Shown here piece after piece: positions 9,464 through 18,091 of a stretch of DNA of 38,980 nucleotides (the first letter of the stretch is position 1; each line of letters begins with the position of its first letter). Under the pieces are notes generated by a model, which saw nothing but the letters and a program-made list of their open reading frames with translations, had not been told where the DNA came from and did no database searches. A program made the translations under genes and the position numbers. Origin of the DNA: Prochlorococcus sp. AG-347-L21 (GTDB lineage: Bacteria; Cyanobacteriota; Cyanobacteriia; PCC-6307; Cyanobiaceae); assembly GCA_003278875.1 (NCBI GenBank), contig QCCQ01000011.1:1-38980 (forward strand), in the 5' to 3' direction.

Positions 9464-11901
9464 TCGAGAAAGTTTTCAAGTCTGAAACAATTTTCAAGGT
9501 ATTCATCATTATCAAATTTTAAAAAATCAATTAAAAAGTTTGATTTATTGGATTTGAAATTTAATTTATTTAGGTCTAATCGTGCAGATTTATTTTTATT
9601 AGTTTCGATATCAATGTAATGGTTACTTGTTGTTATTTTGATGAAGAAATCGTTTTTAAGTTGAGTTTTTTCATTCAAATATCCCAAACTGTATTTATTT
9701 GAGTCATAAATTTCATTACTATTAATGCAAAAGAATTTTCCTTGTTTAGATATTAAAAAAATATTTTCTCCATCATGGTATGTACAACAAGAAACAATTT
9801 TTTCAGTTGGTAAAAGTTTTGCAATTATTAATCCTTGGGATTGTTTAGAAGTTGGCGTTAAAAATTTATTTGATAAATTAAATTTAAAAATTCTTCCTAT
9901 CGAGGTTAATATTATTAAATCTTTGCCTTCATTGGAAATAAAAGAATCAATTGTTTTTAAATTATTTTTTAATTTTGTAATAGTGAAAGATCTATTACTT
10001 TTAATCATCTCTTTATCAAATAAAACTTTTTTAAACCTTCCATCTGAATTTAAGATGCATAAATAATTTCTAGTTTCTTTTTTAATTGAATGAAAATTTA
10101 TTATTTCAATTGGATGAATATTTCCAAGTATTTTATTATCTAATTTATAGTCTTTATTAATATTTGACTCCCAATCAATGTTAAAAACTTTTCCTGTGTT
10201 TGTGATTCCAATTAATTTTATATTTTTTTCAATATTGCATATAAATTTTTGAATATTTTTATTATCTATAATTTTGTTTACAACCTCAAATGATTTCTTG
10301 TAATTTCCTAAAATCATCCTTTTTAAATAAAGTCTATTGTCTATGTGCAATTTTGTTTTTTTATTTATAAAGTCTTCTAATATCTGATTATTAAGAGTTT
10401 CTAATTCTTCATTTTGATTTATATTTTTTATTATTTTTGTTTTACGTATAACATTGTATTTTTTCTTTAATATTAATAATTCTTCTATCAGTAATTTAAG
10501 TAATAATTCTCTTTCGTTCAATAATTTTTGAAAATAATTCTTTTTTTCTTTTAAGTTTTTTATTTCATTATCAATTTGATTTTTTTCTAGATTTGTTAAT
10601 TTTTTTAGTGGCATATCCAAAACCGAATTTGCCTGTTTTTCACTTAAGAAAAAATTTTCTATTAATTTTGATTTAGCTTCTGCAGAGTTTTCCGATTCTT
10701 CAATAGTTTCGATAACATTTTTTATATTTTTCGTGGCTTTAGACAAACCTTCTGATATTTCTAGTTTTTCAAGAGTGTTTTTTAGAAAATAATAAGTTCT
10801 TTTTCTAATTGTTTCTTCCCTAAATTCAAGAAAATAGTTGAGATATTTCTTGAGGTTTAGTTGTACAGGCTTTCCTTTAATTAATGCTAAGAATATTGCG
10901 CCAAAGTTTGTTTGGAGAGTTGTTTTTTTATATAAATTGGAAATAACAAGTTCACAATTAGCATCTTTTTTTAGTTCTATGACAATTCTCATTCCATCTC
11001 TGTCGCTTTCATCTCTAATATCAGAAATTCCATCTATTTTGCCTGAATTAACAAGTTCTGCGAGTTTTTCAATCCAACCTGCTTTATTAATTTGGTAAGG
11101 AAGTTCCGTAATGATTAGTGCATTCTTTTTATGTTTCCCTTTGCCTAAATTTACCTCTTCCGTATTTAAAACTCCTCTTATTGTTAAAGATCCTTTTCCT
11201 GTTTCATAAAGCTCTTCTATTGCTTGATTATAAATTAATTCTCCGCCTGTAGGAAAATCAGGTCCTTTGACAATGTTAAAAAGTTTGTTATCACTAATAT
11301 CATTATTTTTTATTAAAGCAATTAAACCATTTACAATTTCTCCTAGGTTGTGAGGCGGTATGTTTGTTGCCATGCCAACAGCAATACCTGATGAGCCGTT
11401 CAACAATAAAAATGGAAGCTGGGCTGGAAGAACATCTGGTTCTTTTTGAGAACCGTCAAAGTTATTTGAAAAGCTTACTGTTTCTGATCCAATTTCTTCA
11501 AGAAATCCTTTATTAGCTATCGGAGCTAATCTGGTTTCAGTATATCTCATTGCTGCTGGCGGATCATTGTCTACAGATCCAAAATTTCCATGGCCGTCAA
11601 GAGTAGGATATTTTGTAGAAAAATTTTGTACTAGCCTTACTAATGCATCATATACTGCTTGATCTCCATGAGGATGGTACTTCCCAAGGACATCTCCCAC
11701 AACTCTGGCACACTTTCTAAATGGTTTATCAGGTGTTAGACCTAATTCGTACATAGCAAATAGTATTCTTCTTTGCACAGGCTTAAGACCGTCTCTTGCG
11801 TCGGGTAGTGCGCGTCCAACTATTACGCTCATTGCATACTCCAAATAAGAACGTTGCATTTCTTCTTGAAGTGAGATAGAAGTGAAGTTTTTCTTATTCA
11901 T
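9460..11901 (-). CDS. Type IIA DNA topoisomerase subunit A (GyrA/ParC family)
   Basis: 813 residues. The DNA-cleaving domain is well conserved: [36 protein letters not shown], and [10 protein letters not shown] with the catalytic tyrosine at residue 120 preceded by Arg119. Gln81 occupies the place of the quinolone-contact serine of E. coli GyrA. The second half is rich in Lys, Asn and Ile and diverges strongly. Short blade-like repeats ([34 protein letters not shown]) indicate a beta-pinwheel, but I find no QRRGGKG GyrA-box. GyrA normally needs that box to wrap DNA, so this may be the topoisomerase IV-like (ParC) paralogue, with the true gyrA elsewhere. A GyrB/ParE partner is not in the window. 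The TPR gene lies upstream on the same strand, 77 bases away. Confidence 0.88.
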   Translation of the reverse strand: MNKKNFTSISLQEEMQRSYLEYAMSVIVGRALPDARDGLKPVQRRILFAMYELGLTPDKPFRKCARVVGDVLGKYHPHGDQAVYDALVRLVQNFSTKYPTLDGHGNFGSVDNDPPAAMRYTETRLAPIANKGFLEEIGSETVSFSNNFDGSQKEPDVLPAQLPFLLLNGSSGIAVGMATNIPPHNLGEIVNGLIALIKNNDISDNKLFNIVKGPDFPTGGELIYNQAIEELYETGKGSLTIRGVLNTEEVNLGKGKHKKNALIITELPYQINKAGWIEKLAELVNSGKIDGISDIRDESDRDGMRIVIELKKDANCELVISNLYKKTTLQTNFGAIFLALIKGKPVQLNLKKYLNYFLEFREETIRKRTYYFLKNTLEKLEISEGLSKATKNIKNVIETIEESENSAEAKSKLIENFFLSEKQANSVLDMPLKKLTNLEKNQIDNEIKNLKEKKNYFQKLLNERELLLKLLIEELLILKKKYNVIRKTKIIKNINQNEELETLNNQILEDFINKKTKLHIDNRLYLKRMILGNYKKSFEVVNKIIDNKNIQKFICNIEKNIKLIGITNTGKVFNIDWESNINKDYKLDNKILGNIHPIEIINFHSIKKETRNYLCILNSDGRFKKVLFDKEMIKSNRSFTITKLKNNLKTIDSFISNEGKDLIILTSIGRIFKFNLSNKFLTPTSKQSQGLIIAKLLPTEKIVSCCTYHDGENIFLISKQGKFFCINSNEIYDSNKYSLGYLNEKTQLKNDFFIKITTSNHYIDIETNKNKSARLDLNKLNFKSNKSNFLIDFLKFDNDEYLENCFRLENFLD

Positions 11902-11978
11902 TAGAGCGTAAATTAAAAAAATTATTGATTAACTAAATTAAGACTAATAGGTAAAACAATATTTACCAGTATTGAATA

Positions 11979-12842
11979 TTAATATGATTCAGTTATTTTA
12001 GACTTTGCCAGTATTACATCTTTTTTAAGCTGTTCATTTTGTAAAAGAATTTCTGTAGAGGATTGTAATTTTTCTCCCCACAACTGTTCTTTTCTATAAT
12101 CGTAATTAACATATTTAGGATCTTTAGCCAAAGCCTTTTTTGCTAGCTGAATTGCTAATTTGGCATCGTTAATTCTTACGCATGAGGCCAGTGCTAGTAA
12201 TGGCTCAGCATTTTCTTGAATTGAAATTGCACTTTCAAAAAGTTTGATAGATAGATTTATATTGTTTTTCTCAAAATAAGCTAAACCTTGATTGTTGATT
12301 GCTTGCCAGAAATCAGGTTTTATTTTTATAGATTTATCAAACAATTTGATAGCTCCCAAGTAATTTTTTTCCATTAATAAAATATTTCCTAATTGAAAAA
12401 TAGCTTTGTGATTATTAGGTTCTATCTTTATTCCTTTTTCCAAAGTACTCTTTGCCTTTGTCTGTTGTGAAGTTTTTAAGTATATATTACTTTTAGTAAA
12501 ATAAATTTCGCTAATATTTGAATTTAGCTGTTCGGCTTTATCTAGAGAATTTAACGCGCTTTTATATTGTTTGTTAGCTATTTGTGCTTCAGCTAAAATT
12601 AACCATAGTTTTTCATCTTTTGAATTTATTTTTACAGCTAATTTAGCTAAGTTAAGACTGTCTTCATATTGTCCAAAATAAAGAAGTTGATATGCATTTT
12701 TGCCAATATATAAACTTTGCTTTTCTAAAATTTTTATTGTTGGAAAATAATAATAAGGAACTATTGCTTGAACTCTTTCTATTTGAAAAAAGTAAAAACT
12801 GATAAAGGAGATCCAGATTGTTTTTTTTAAAAACTTTTTCAT
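11979..12842 (-). CDS. Secreted or membrane-anchored TPR-repeat protein
   Basis: 287 residues. The N-terminus is basic and then hydrophobic (KKTIWISFISFYFFQ), ending near VQA-IVPYY, which looks like a signal peptide or anchor. From about residue 45 to 250 there are tetratricopeptide repeats; units such as LWLILAEAQIANKQYKSALNSLDKAEQLNS and AIFQLGNILLMEKNYLGAIKLFDKSIKI carry the TPR pattern of small and aromatic residues. TPRs mediate protein-protein contacts, so a scaffold role is plausible, but no partner is visible. The ATG overlaps the queG stop (ATGA), indicating translational coupling. A small inverted repeat GGTAAA/TTTACC (11950-11967) lies between this gene and the topoisomerase gene but lacks a U-run. 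Confidence 0.85.
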   Translation of the reverse strand: MKKFLKKTIWISFISFYFFQIERVQAIVPYYYFPTIKILEKQSLYIGKNAYQLLYFGQYEDSLNLAKLAVKINSKDEKLWLILAEAQIANKQYKSALNSLDKAEQLNSNISEIYFTKSNIYLKTSQQTKAKSTLEKGIKIEPNNHKAIFQLGNILLMEKNYLGAIKLFDKSIKIKPDFWQAINNQGLAYFEKNNINLSIKLFESAISIQENAEPLLALASCVRINDAKLAIQLAKKALAKDPKYVNYDYRKEQLWGEKLQSSTEILLQNEQLKKDVILAKSKITESY

Positions 12843-13795
12843 ATTTTTCTTTCTTTATTTTTTAGATTTGCTTTTATGTTTCTTTTCCACATCCATGGTT
12901 TAATTCTTTTTAATGTAGTGCCTTTAAGATTTTCTTCCCAAGTTTTATCATCCCAATCAAGCGATTCGTTATTAAGATTTTTAATCCATTCTTTCGGTGT
13001 CGTTTCATAATTATTGTTGTATGGCACTGATTTATTCCATGGGCATACATCTTGACAAATATCACAACCCGCAACCCATCCATCTAAATTTTTTTCTATT
13101 TTATTTGGAATAGTTTTATCTCTGCTCTCTATTGTGTGATATGCAATGCATAGATCAGATTGTATTACGAAGGGCTCTACTATGGCCTTTGTAGGACAAT
13201 GTTCAATACACACATCACATTTTCCACAAAGCGATTGATGAGGTTTATCTGGTATTAAATCTTTTGTGAGAAGCATAAACCCCAAAGTAAACCAAGAACC
13301 ATTGTTTTTGCTTATTAAATTACTATTTTTTCCTATCCAGCCAATCCCTGCTTCCTCAGCCCATGCTTTTTCAAGAAGCGGAGAGGTATCAACACATATT
13401 TTCCATTTGCAATCAGGAATTTCTTGGCTGATCCATTTACCAATATTCTTTAATTTTTTGTAAATCACTTTATGATAATCTTCTCCTTGGCCAAATTTAG
13501 CTACCTTGAGGAAATTATTATTGTTGTTTTGTGAATTAATGTAAGCAAATCCTACGCTTAAAACACTTTTTGCCTCTTGAAAAAGTGAGCTTATATTTCT
13601 TCTTTTTTCTGCTTCCATCCATTTCATTTCTGCATGGTGATTATTTGATAACCATCTTTCTAAGGCATTATTTCTTAATTTTATACGGGAACTGCCTGGT
13701 ATTGAAGCTATTCCAGCAATTGTAAAACCTTCAAAAATAGCTCTCTCTTTTAACTTTTTACTAATTTCTTTTTTGTCTTGAATCCTATTAATCAT
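12839..13795 (-). CDS. queG: Epoxyqueuosine reductase
   Basis: 318 residues, usual for the family. QueG reduces epoxyqueuosine in tRNA to queuosine, the last step of the wobble modification at tRNAs with GUN anticodons, using cobalamin and two [4Fe-4S] clusters. Two ferredoxin-like cysteine clusters are visible: CGKCDVCIEHCPTKAI (about 195-210) and CDICQDVCPWN (about 245-255). The middle has the DTSPLLEKAWAEEAGIGWIGKN stretch typical of QueG. Cobalamin dependence agrees with a cbiD gene further along this window. It overlaps the TPR gene by 4 bases. Upstream lies an unusual terminator-like hairpin on the same strand at 13858-13884. Confidence 0.95.
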   Translation of the reverse strand: MINRIQDKKEISKKLKERAIFEGFTIAGIASIPGSSRIKLRNNALERWLSNNHHAEMKWMEAEKRRNISSLFQEAKSVLSVGFAYINSQNNNNNFLKVAKFGQGEDYHKVIYKKLKNIGKWISQEIPDCKWKICVDTSPLLEKAWAEEAGIGWIGKNSNLISKNNGSWFTLGFMLLTKDLIPDKPHQSLCGKCDVCIEHCPTKAIVEPFVIQSDLCIAYHTIESRDKTIPNKIEKNLDGWVAGCDICQDVCPWNKSVPYNNNYETTPKEWIKNLNNESLDWDDKTWEENLKGTTLKRIKPWMWKRNIKANLKNKERKI

Positions 13796-13852
13796 TTCAT
13801 AATTTTTTTTGCAACTCTTTTAAAATTTATTTTGGAGAATAAACTTTTAAAT

Positions 13853-13884
13853 AAAAAAGGATATATTTAAAAAAAATATATCCT
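13853..13884 (-). terminator. Intrinsic-terminator-like hairpin upstream of queG
   Basis: AGGATATAT (13858-13866) pairs perfectly with ATATATCCT (13876-13884) around a 9-base A/T loop. On the minus strand a six-base U-run (13858 down to 13853) follows the stem. On the plus strand no U-run follows, so the terminator is oriented toward queG, 57 bases before its start codon. Either it ends a short minus-strand RNA or antisense transcript, or it is an attenuator in the queG leader. Confidence 0.55.
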
Positions 13885-13940
13885 AACTCAGTAAAAACAG
13901 TTAAATTATTAGTAAAGTTAATATAATTAGAAAATTTATT

Positions 13941-14675
13941 TTGGTCGAATCTAATCAAAATCAGGATTCCAATTTAGGATCTAGGCTTCAACAAGATCTA
14001 AAAAATGATCTTATAGCTGGCTTGTTAGTTGTAATACCCTTGGCAACAACAATCTGGTTATCATCATTAGTTAGTAAATTTGTTTTAACATTAGTTACTT
14101 CAGTTCCAAAGCAACTAAATCCTTTTATTACTTTAAATCCTTTATTACAAGATTTAATTAATCTTACTCTAGGTTTAACGGTCCCTTTGCTAGCTATTTT
14201 GCTTATAGGCTTAATGGCGAGGAATTTTGTAGGAAGATGGTTATTAGAATTTGGAGAAGGTACTTTATCAAAAATTCCAGTTGCTGGAGCGGTTTATAAA
14301 ACCCTTAAACAATTGCTAGAAACTTTTTTAAGTAATAAATCTAATAGATTTAGAAGAGTCGTTTTAGTTGAGTATCCTCGTGAGGGACTATATAGTGTAG
14401 GCTTTGTAACTGGTGATGTGGGTCCTTCTTTGCAGCCAGAATTAGAAGAAAAGTTACTTAGTGTTTTTATACCTACGGCACCAAACCCAACTACTGGGTG
14501 GTATACGCTCGTTCCTGAGTCTTCTGTTAAAGATTTGGATATATCTGTTGAAGATGCTTTTAGAACAATTATTTCGGCTGGGATAGTTAATCCAGATGAA
14601 AAAAATAACACCTCAAATCCAACATTTTCAAAACTGTTTTCTCAATTACGAGCATCCACTAATACTTCTTCTTAA
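13941..14675 (+). CDS. DUF502 family membrane protein
   Basis: 244 residues from a TTG start; no in-frame ATG lies near it. Two strongly hydrophobic segments are visible, about residues 25-50 (DLIAGLLVVIPLATTIWLSS) and about 70-95 (LTLGLTVPLLAILLIGLMA). They are followed by the family-typical stretch GRWLLEFGEGTLSKIPVAGAVYKTLKQLLETF and a soluble domain with FIPTAPNPTTGWYTLVPES. DUF502 proteins are widespread in bacteria and in plants (LIKE-COV), with no defined bacterial function. nusB starts directly after the stop, so it is probably co-transcribed with nusB and ftsY. It is divergent from queG across 145 bases. Confidence 0.85.
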   Translation: MVESNQNQDSNLGSRLQQDLKNDLIAGLLVVIPLATTIWLSSLVSKFVLTLVTSVPKQLNPFITLNPLLQDLINLTLGLTVPLLAILLIGLMARNFVGRWLLEFGEGTLSKIPVAGAVYKTLKQLLETFLSNKSNRFRRVVLVEYPREGLYSVGFVTGDVGPSLQPELEEKLLSVFIPTAPNPTTGWYTLVPESSVKDLDISVEDAFRTIISAGIVNPDEKNNTSNPTFSKLFSQLRASTNTSS

Positions 14676-15296
14676 TTGATGCATAATAGATCTCTTGCTA
14701 GAGAATTATCTTTAATTTCTCTTGGCCTTATAAAAGATAAAGGTGATTTTAAATTAAATAAATTTCAGATAGAAGAAATTTTTGAATCTGCTTTGGATTC
14801 TCTAATAAATTATTGCAGAGAGGAATTAGATAATTGCGAGTCAGAGTTAGGAAATGCTTCACAAAAAATATTAGAAAGTGAATTACAAGAAGGTGTAGAT
14901 TCTTCTTATTCAAACGTTCGAGATGAGTTAAAAAAATCTTTAACAAAAATTGAAACTGTAATGAATACAATCTCAATAACTCTTGACTTTCCAAAATTAA
15001 TTGTTTCTAGCGGTCAAATTGAAATTAGAGAGGACGTGAATCAAAGGGTTTGTAATTTAATTAACAACATTAAAAGTATTGATTCTGATATTGATCAAGC
15101 AATGGATGGCTGGAGATTAAAACGTTTACCGAGAATTGATAGGGATATTTTGCGTTTAGCTTACGTGGATATAAATTTTTTGAATACACCTGTCGCTGTA
15201 GCTTGTGATGAAGCTGTTAATTTAGCTAATAAGTATAGTGACTTGCAAGGAAGAAAATTTATTAATGGAGTTTTAAGGAGATTACAAACAATTTAA
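14676..15296 (+). CDS. nusB: Transcription antitermination factor NusB, extended
   Basis: 206 residues, longer than the ~140 of typical NusB. The N-terminus (HNRSLARELSLISLGLI) aligns with the RRxAR helix, and the C-terminus (RLPRIDRDILRLAYVDINFLNTPVAVACDEAVNLANKYSD) is a strong NusB match ending in GRKFINGVLRRL. Between them is an acidic helical insertion (about 30-115) typical, as I recall, of cyanobacterial versions. NusB with NusE/S10 binds boxA RNA and supports rRNA antitermination. The TTG at 14676 is followed directly by ATG at 14679; either may be the start, and both lie at the DUF502 stop. Confidence 0.9.
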   Translation: MMHNRSLARELSLISLGLIKDKGDFKLNKFQIEEIFESALDSLINYCREELDNCESELGNASQKILESELQEGVDSSYSNVRDELKKSLTKIETVMNTISITLDFPKLIVSSGQIEIREDVNQRVCNLINNIKSIDSDIDQAMDGWRLKRLPRIDRDILRLAYVDINFLNTPVAVACDEAVNLANKYSDLQGRKFINGVLRRLQTI

Positions 15297-15358
15297 TTAT
15301 TATGATTATTTGATATAAATAAATAGTATTTTAAAATACTTAATACGGACTATTAATA

Positions 15359-16618
15359 ATGACTAATATTGATCCCGATAATTCTCGTGAGTGGGCTACA
15401 CAAGCTTATGCACTATTAAAAAAACGACAGGAAGAGCAAAAGCAAGAATTAGAGAAGCAGGAAGAGCAAAAGCAAGAATTAGAGAAGCAGGAAGAGCAAA
15501 AGCAAGAATTAGAGAAGCAGGAAGAGCAAAAGCAAGAATTGATTGATATTACTAACAAAGAAAATATTCCTGGACAGTCTAAAACTGTTGCTGAACCTGA
15601 ATTAGGAGAATTTGATGATAATTTTACTTGGTCTGCAATGGTATTAGCTGCTCAAGGAAAAAAAATAAATCAAATATCAATTGATGAAATTGACTGGTTA
15701 ACTAAATTACGTAGAGGATTAGAAGAAACTCGTAAAGGATTTGTTACTGAATTATTAGAAAAATTGGGGGATGATCCTCTTACACCTGAATCTCTTGATG
15801 ATTTAGAGACTCTATTGATAAGAGCTGATGTAGGGATTGATTCAACTGATAAAGTTATAAGTTCTCTCAGAACAAAATTAAACGAGGAGGTCGTGGGTGG
15901 AGAAGCAGGAATAAAATTCCTGAAGAGGGAATTAAAACTAATTATCGATAAACCAATAAAAAATTCAGGCATTGATCTTTTAGTCCCTCAAAAAGGCAAG
16001 TTAAATGTCTGGTTATTAGTAGGAGTCAATGGCGTGGGTAAAACTACTACACTAGGAAAATTGGCATATTTGTCTTCCAAAAGTAATTATAAAACTTTGA
16101 TAGCTGCGGCTGATACCTTTAGAGCAGCTGCAGTAGAACAACTTAAAGTATGGGGAGATAGAAGTCAAGTTGATGTTATATCTAATCAATCAAAAAATGC
16201 TGATCCTGCTGCTGTCGTTTTTGATGCGATTAATTCTGCAAAAAAAAGAAATGTTGATTTATTGCTTGTTGATACAGCGGGTAGATTGCAAACAAAAAAT
16301 AATTTGATGGATGAATTAGCAAAAATAAAAAAAATTATTGATAAAAAGGTTCCAGATGCAATTGTTGAATCATTATTAGTTTTGGATGCAAGTCAGGGTC
16401 AAAATGGCTTAAAGCAAGCAAAAAGTTTCGCAAAATCAGCAGATTTAAGTGGAGCAATTATTACTAAATTAGATGGAACGTCTAGAGGAGGAGTTTCTTT
16501 AGCAGTATCTGAAGAAGTCAATTTGCCCATAAGGTTTATTGGAGCTGGAGAAGGTATAAAAGATTTGAGACCATTTAATAGTTACGAATTTATAGAGGCT
16601 TTGCTTGCAGATAAATAA
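15359..16618 (+). CDS. ftsY: Signal recognition particle receptor FtsY
   Basis: 419 residues. FtsY is the membrane-associated SRP GTPase that docks ribosome-nascent chain complexes. After an acidic, repeat-containing A domain (about 1-110) comes the N domain helix bundle, then the G domain: GVNGVGKTTTLGKLA (P-loop lysine at residue 228), DTFRAAAVEQL, DTAGRL, TKLDGTSRGG and GAGEGIKDLRPF. All SRP-GTPase motifs are intact. The A domain contains a perfect 10-residue repeat, EEQKQELEKQ, encoded by an exact 30-bp tandem repeat. Such N-terminal extensions help FtsY bind the membrane, and their length varies widely. It follows nusB by 62 bases and is probably the last gene of the DUF502-nusB unit. 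Confidence 0.96.
   Translation: MTNIDPDNSREWATQAYALLKKRQEEQKQELEKQEEQKQELEKQEEQKQELEKQEEQKQELIDITNKENIPGQSKTVAEPELGEFDDNFTWSAMVLAAQGKKINQISIDEIDWLTKLRRGLEETRKGFVTELLEKLGDDPLTPESLDDLETLLIRADVGIDSTDKVISSLRTKLNEEVVGGEAGIKFLKRELKLIIDKPIKNSGIDLLVPQKGKLNVWLLVGVNGVGKTTTLGKLAYLSSKSNYKTLIAAADTFRAAAVEQLKVWGDRSQVDVISNQSKNADPAAVVFDAINSAKKRNVDLLLVDTAGRLQTKNNLMDELAKIKKIIDKKVPDAIVESLLVLDASQGQNGLKQAKSFAKSADLSGAIITKLDGTSRGGVSLAVSEEVNLPIRFIGAGEGIKDLRPFNSYEFIEALLADK
15431..15540 (+). repeat. Perfect 30-bp tandem repeat, 3.7 copies, inside ftsY
   Basis: Three identical 30-bp units (15431-15460, 15461-15490, 15491-15520) plus 20 bp of a fourth (15521-15540), with no base differences. The unit encodes EEQKQELEKQ in the same frame each time, so copy-number change keeps the reading frame open. 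Perfect identity at synonymous positions implies recent expansion. Confidence 0.97.
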
Positions 16619-16685
16619 ATATTTAATTAATTTTTTTTAAAAATTAAAATTTAATGTTAAAACATACATATCTATTAGATTTGTT

Positions 16686-18029
16686 TTGACAAATAATCAA
16701 AAAGAAAAAATATTTTCGAATAAATTTGTTCAAAATTTTTTAGAAAATGAATCTGCAGAAACTTTTAAAAATAAAAATAAATTTGTCGAAATTGCATCTT
16801 CATTAGCTTATTATTTAAAATCATTTTCCAACATAAATAAATTAATTGACTATATAAGCTTAATTTTCAAACATTTATATTATGAAAATTTAATATTAAT
16901 AATTCCTTTAAATTATGAAGGGGAAATATGGAAAGAAAATATAAAAATTTCTGCTGATGATGAATATTTAGCAATTCAAGAAAAAATTAATTGTTTTTTG
17001 AATCAATTCCATTTTTCAAAAAATTTAAAAAAAAAAGAAATTCTCATTTTTGAAAATAGTTTAAAAAATAATTTTAAAGAATATAAAATTCAAGCAAAAA
17101 AAATATTATCTAGAGGTAAATGTAGAGGATTTATTTATATTTTTAGCAAAGATATTTCTAGACAGTCGATTACTGAAGATAGTTTTTTTAATTTTATTGA
17201 GAATTGTTTAGCTGTTGGATTAGAAACTCATCACTTAATAAAAACAAAGAAAAAGCATGAAAACATAGATAGAGAAATTTCCACTGGTGCTGAAATTCAA
17301 TCTCGATTACTCCCGGATTATTGTCCAACTATCCATGGTCTAGACCTAGCGGCACATTGCAGACCAGCTCTCCAGCTCGGAGGGGATTACTATGATTTCA
17401 TGTGCTTAAAGACGAATATTTCTGAAAAAAGAAAAGAAAAATCAAGATGGGCTTTTGTAATAGGTGATGTAATGGGTAAAGGTATTCCTGCCGGTCTTTT
17501 AATGACTATGTTAAGAGGAATGCTACGTGCAGAAGTTCTTACAGGTCTTCCGCCAGATAGAATTTTGCATGATTTGAATCAACTAGCAATAAATGATTTA
17601 GATCAGTCGCATAGATTTGTGACATTATTTTACTCAGATTTTGATCCTCGAACTAGAAAATTAAGATTCGCTAATGCAGCACATAATCCTCCTCTGCTTT
17701 GGAAAAGTTTAGATCAGAAAATTATAAAATTAGATGCAGAGGGATTTGTGCTTGGTCTACAAAAAGATGCTGAATATCATTGTGGTGAAATTAAGCTTAA
17801 TGAAAATGATCTAGTTCTCTATTATACAGATGGAGTAATTGATACTTCTAATTCTTTAGGGCAAAGATTTGATGAAGAAAGGTTAATTAAAACTCTCACA
17901 AAATTGTGTAAGCAATCCTATACATCCCAAGAAATTTTAAATAAAATATTTAAAAAGTTAGATGATTTTACAGGGCAAGATAGACATCTGGAAGATGATG
18001 CATCGATGGTTATTTTTCAATTGAAATAG
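16686..18029 (+). CDS. SpoIIE/RsbU-type PP2C protein serine phosphatase
   Basis: 447 residues from a TTG start. The C-terminal ~245 residues are a PP2C-like SpoIIE domain: EISTGAEIQSRLLPD (the switch helix region), LGGDYYDF, VIGDVMGKGIPAGLLM, FVTLFYSDFDP, FANAAHNPPLLW, YYTDGVID and a final EDDAS, supplying the metal-binding aspartates. The N-terminal ~190 residues are Lys/Asn/Phe-rich and may be a degenerate GAF-type sensor, but this is only a guess. In other bacteria such phosphatases dephosphorylate anti-anti-sigma (STAS) proteins. No STAS protein, anti-sigma kinase or sigma factor is nearby, so the substrate is unknown. The neighbours ftsY and argH give no functional hint. Confidence 0.87.
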   Translation: MTNNQKEKIFSNKFVQNFLENESAETFKNKNKFVEIASSLAYYLKSFSNINKLIDYISLIFKHLYYENLILIIPLNYEGEIWKENIKISADDEYLAIQEKINCFLNQFHFSKNLKKKEILIFENSLKNNFKEYKIQAKKILSRGKCRGFIYIFSKDISRQSITEDSFFNFIENCLAVGLETHHLIKTKKKHENIDREISTGAEIQSRLLPDYCPTIHGLDLAAHCRPALQLGGDYYDFMCLKTNISEKRKEKSRWAFVIGDVMGKGIPAGLLMTMLRGMLRAEVLTGLPPDRILHDLNQLAINDLDQSHRFVTLFYSDFDPRTRKLRFANAAHNPPLLWKSLDQKIIKLDAEGFVLGLQKDAEYHCGEIKLNENDLVLYYTDGVIDTSNSLGQRFDEERLIKTLTKLCKQSYTSQEILNKIFKKLDDFTGQDRHLEDDASMVIFQLK

Positions 18030-18091
18030 ATATTTTTTGTCAGTTATATAAAAAAATGCTTTATTAGAGATACTTAAAGTTAATTATTAAT

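Noticed and set aside
10838..11098. Plus-strand open frame opposite the topoisomerase gene
   Set aside because: Antisense shadow of a conserved coding region without domain or start signal.
11950..11967. GGTAAA/TTTACC hairpin as a terminator after the TPR gene
   Set aside because: The stem is short and no U-run follows on the minus strand.
14749..14994. Minus-strand open frame inside nusB
   Set aside because: Shadow frame; the plus-strand NusB is well supported.
15431..15540. Possible CRISPR array
   Set aside because: The repeats are directly tandem without spacers and are in frame with ftsY.
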